From NCBI GenBank assembly GCA_003251015.1, contig QKIO01000086.1:1-43115 (forward strand): a stretch of DNA of 43,115 nucleotides, read 5' to 3'. The stretch is from Bacteroidales bacterium (GTDB lineage Bacteria; Bacteroidota; Bacteroidia; Bacteroidales; Marinilabiliaceae). Below are positions 42,782 to 43,115 of the stretch, piece by piece; the first letter of the stretch is position 1; the number at the start of each line of letters is the position of its first letter. Below the pieces are notes generated by a model. It searched no databases and had not been told where the DNA came from. It was given only the letters and a program-made list of their open reading frames with translations. Made by a program: the position numbers and the translations under genes.

Positions 42782-43115
42782 AACGTAGATTTAATCTTAT
42801 TTAACCTTACTGTAACTGCATTTTTATGAGCTATAAGCTCTTCATTTTCAGCCATCAATTCAATAGAAGGCCCTAATTTCAACAAGCCTTTAGCCGAGAT
42901 TTTCTGATAGGTAATTTTTTTGGTATAACTATCCATATTAACTCCACTATAAGCCGTTGCATAGCCATGAGTTGGTAAGGTATGATTGGTACCAGAGGCA
43001 TAATCTCCTGCGCTCTCTGGTGAATAATTACCCAAGAACACCGAGCCCGCATTAGTTATACGTTTGGCTAATTCTTCATCATCTCTCATCGAAACAATAA
43101 GATGCTCAGGTGCAT
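42778..43115 (-). CDS. hisD: Histidinol dehydrogenase (C-terminal part; 5' end beyond the window)
   Basis: Reading frame continues to the window edge: APEHLIVSMRDDEELAKRITNAGSVFLGNYSPESAGDYASGTNHTLPT; ATGA overlap with hisC. Confidence 0.95.
   Translation of the reverse strand, partial: APEHLIVSMRDDEELAKRITNAGSVFLGNYSPESAGDYASGTNHTLPTHGYATAYSGVNMDSYTKKITYQKISAKGLLKLGPSIELMAENEELIAHKNAVTVRLNKIKSTL

Overview
The window is a Bacteroidota-type chromosomal segment (TAnnTTTG promoter boxes, TamA/TamB plus TPR locus, Reg_prop sensor, bifunctional HisB). About half is ordinary housekeeping DNA. An uninterrupted minus-strand str-S10-spc-alpha ribosomal array runs from rpsL (39110) to rplQ (21160), followed by eno and a mitochondrial-like citrate synthase. 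fabD lies divergently at the right, facing a hisD-hisC-hisB operon. The left 18 kb is more varied: (i) a truncated operon of two paralogous small secreted proteins followed by a tandem-Ig-like protein that runs into beta-barrel-like sequence, proposed as a candidate chaperone/usher-like surface system; (ii) a standalone receiver protein and a tRNA-Lys; (iii) an ECF sigma / anti-sigma / Spy-like trio with two matched ECF-type promoter motifs; (iv) ychF; (v) an unannotated 43-aa membrane micro-ORF; (vi) a TamA-TamB-TPR operon; (vii) a Reg_prop/Y_Y_Y sensor fused to a SpoIIE-type phosphatase. No CRISPR array, transposase, phage gene or rRNA was seen. All calls come from reading the sequence; no database search was run.
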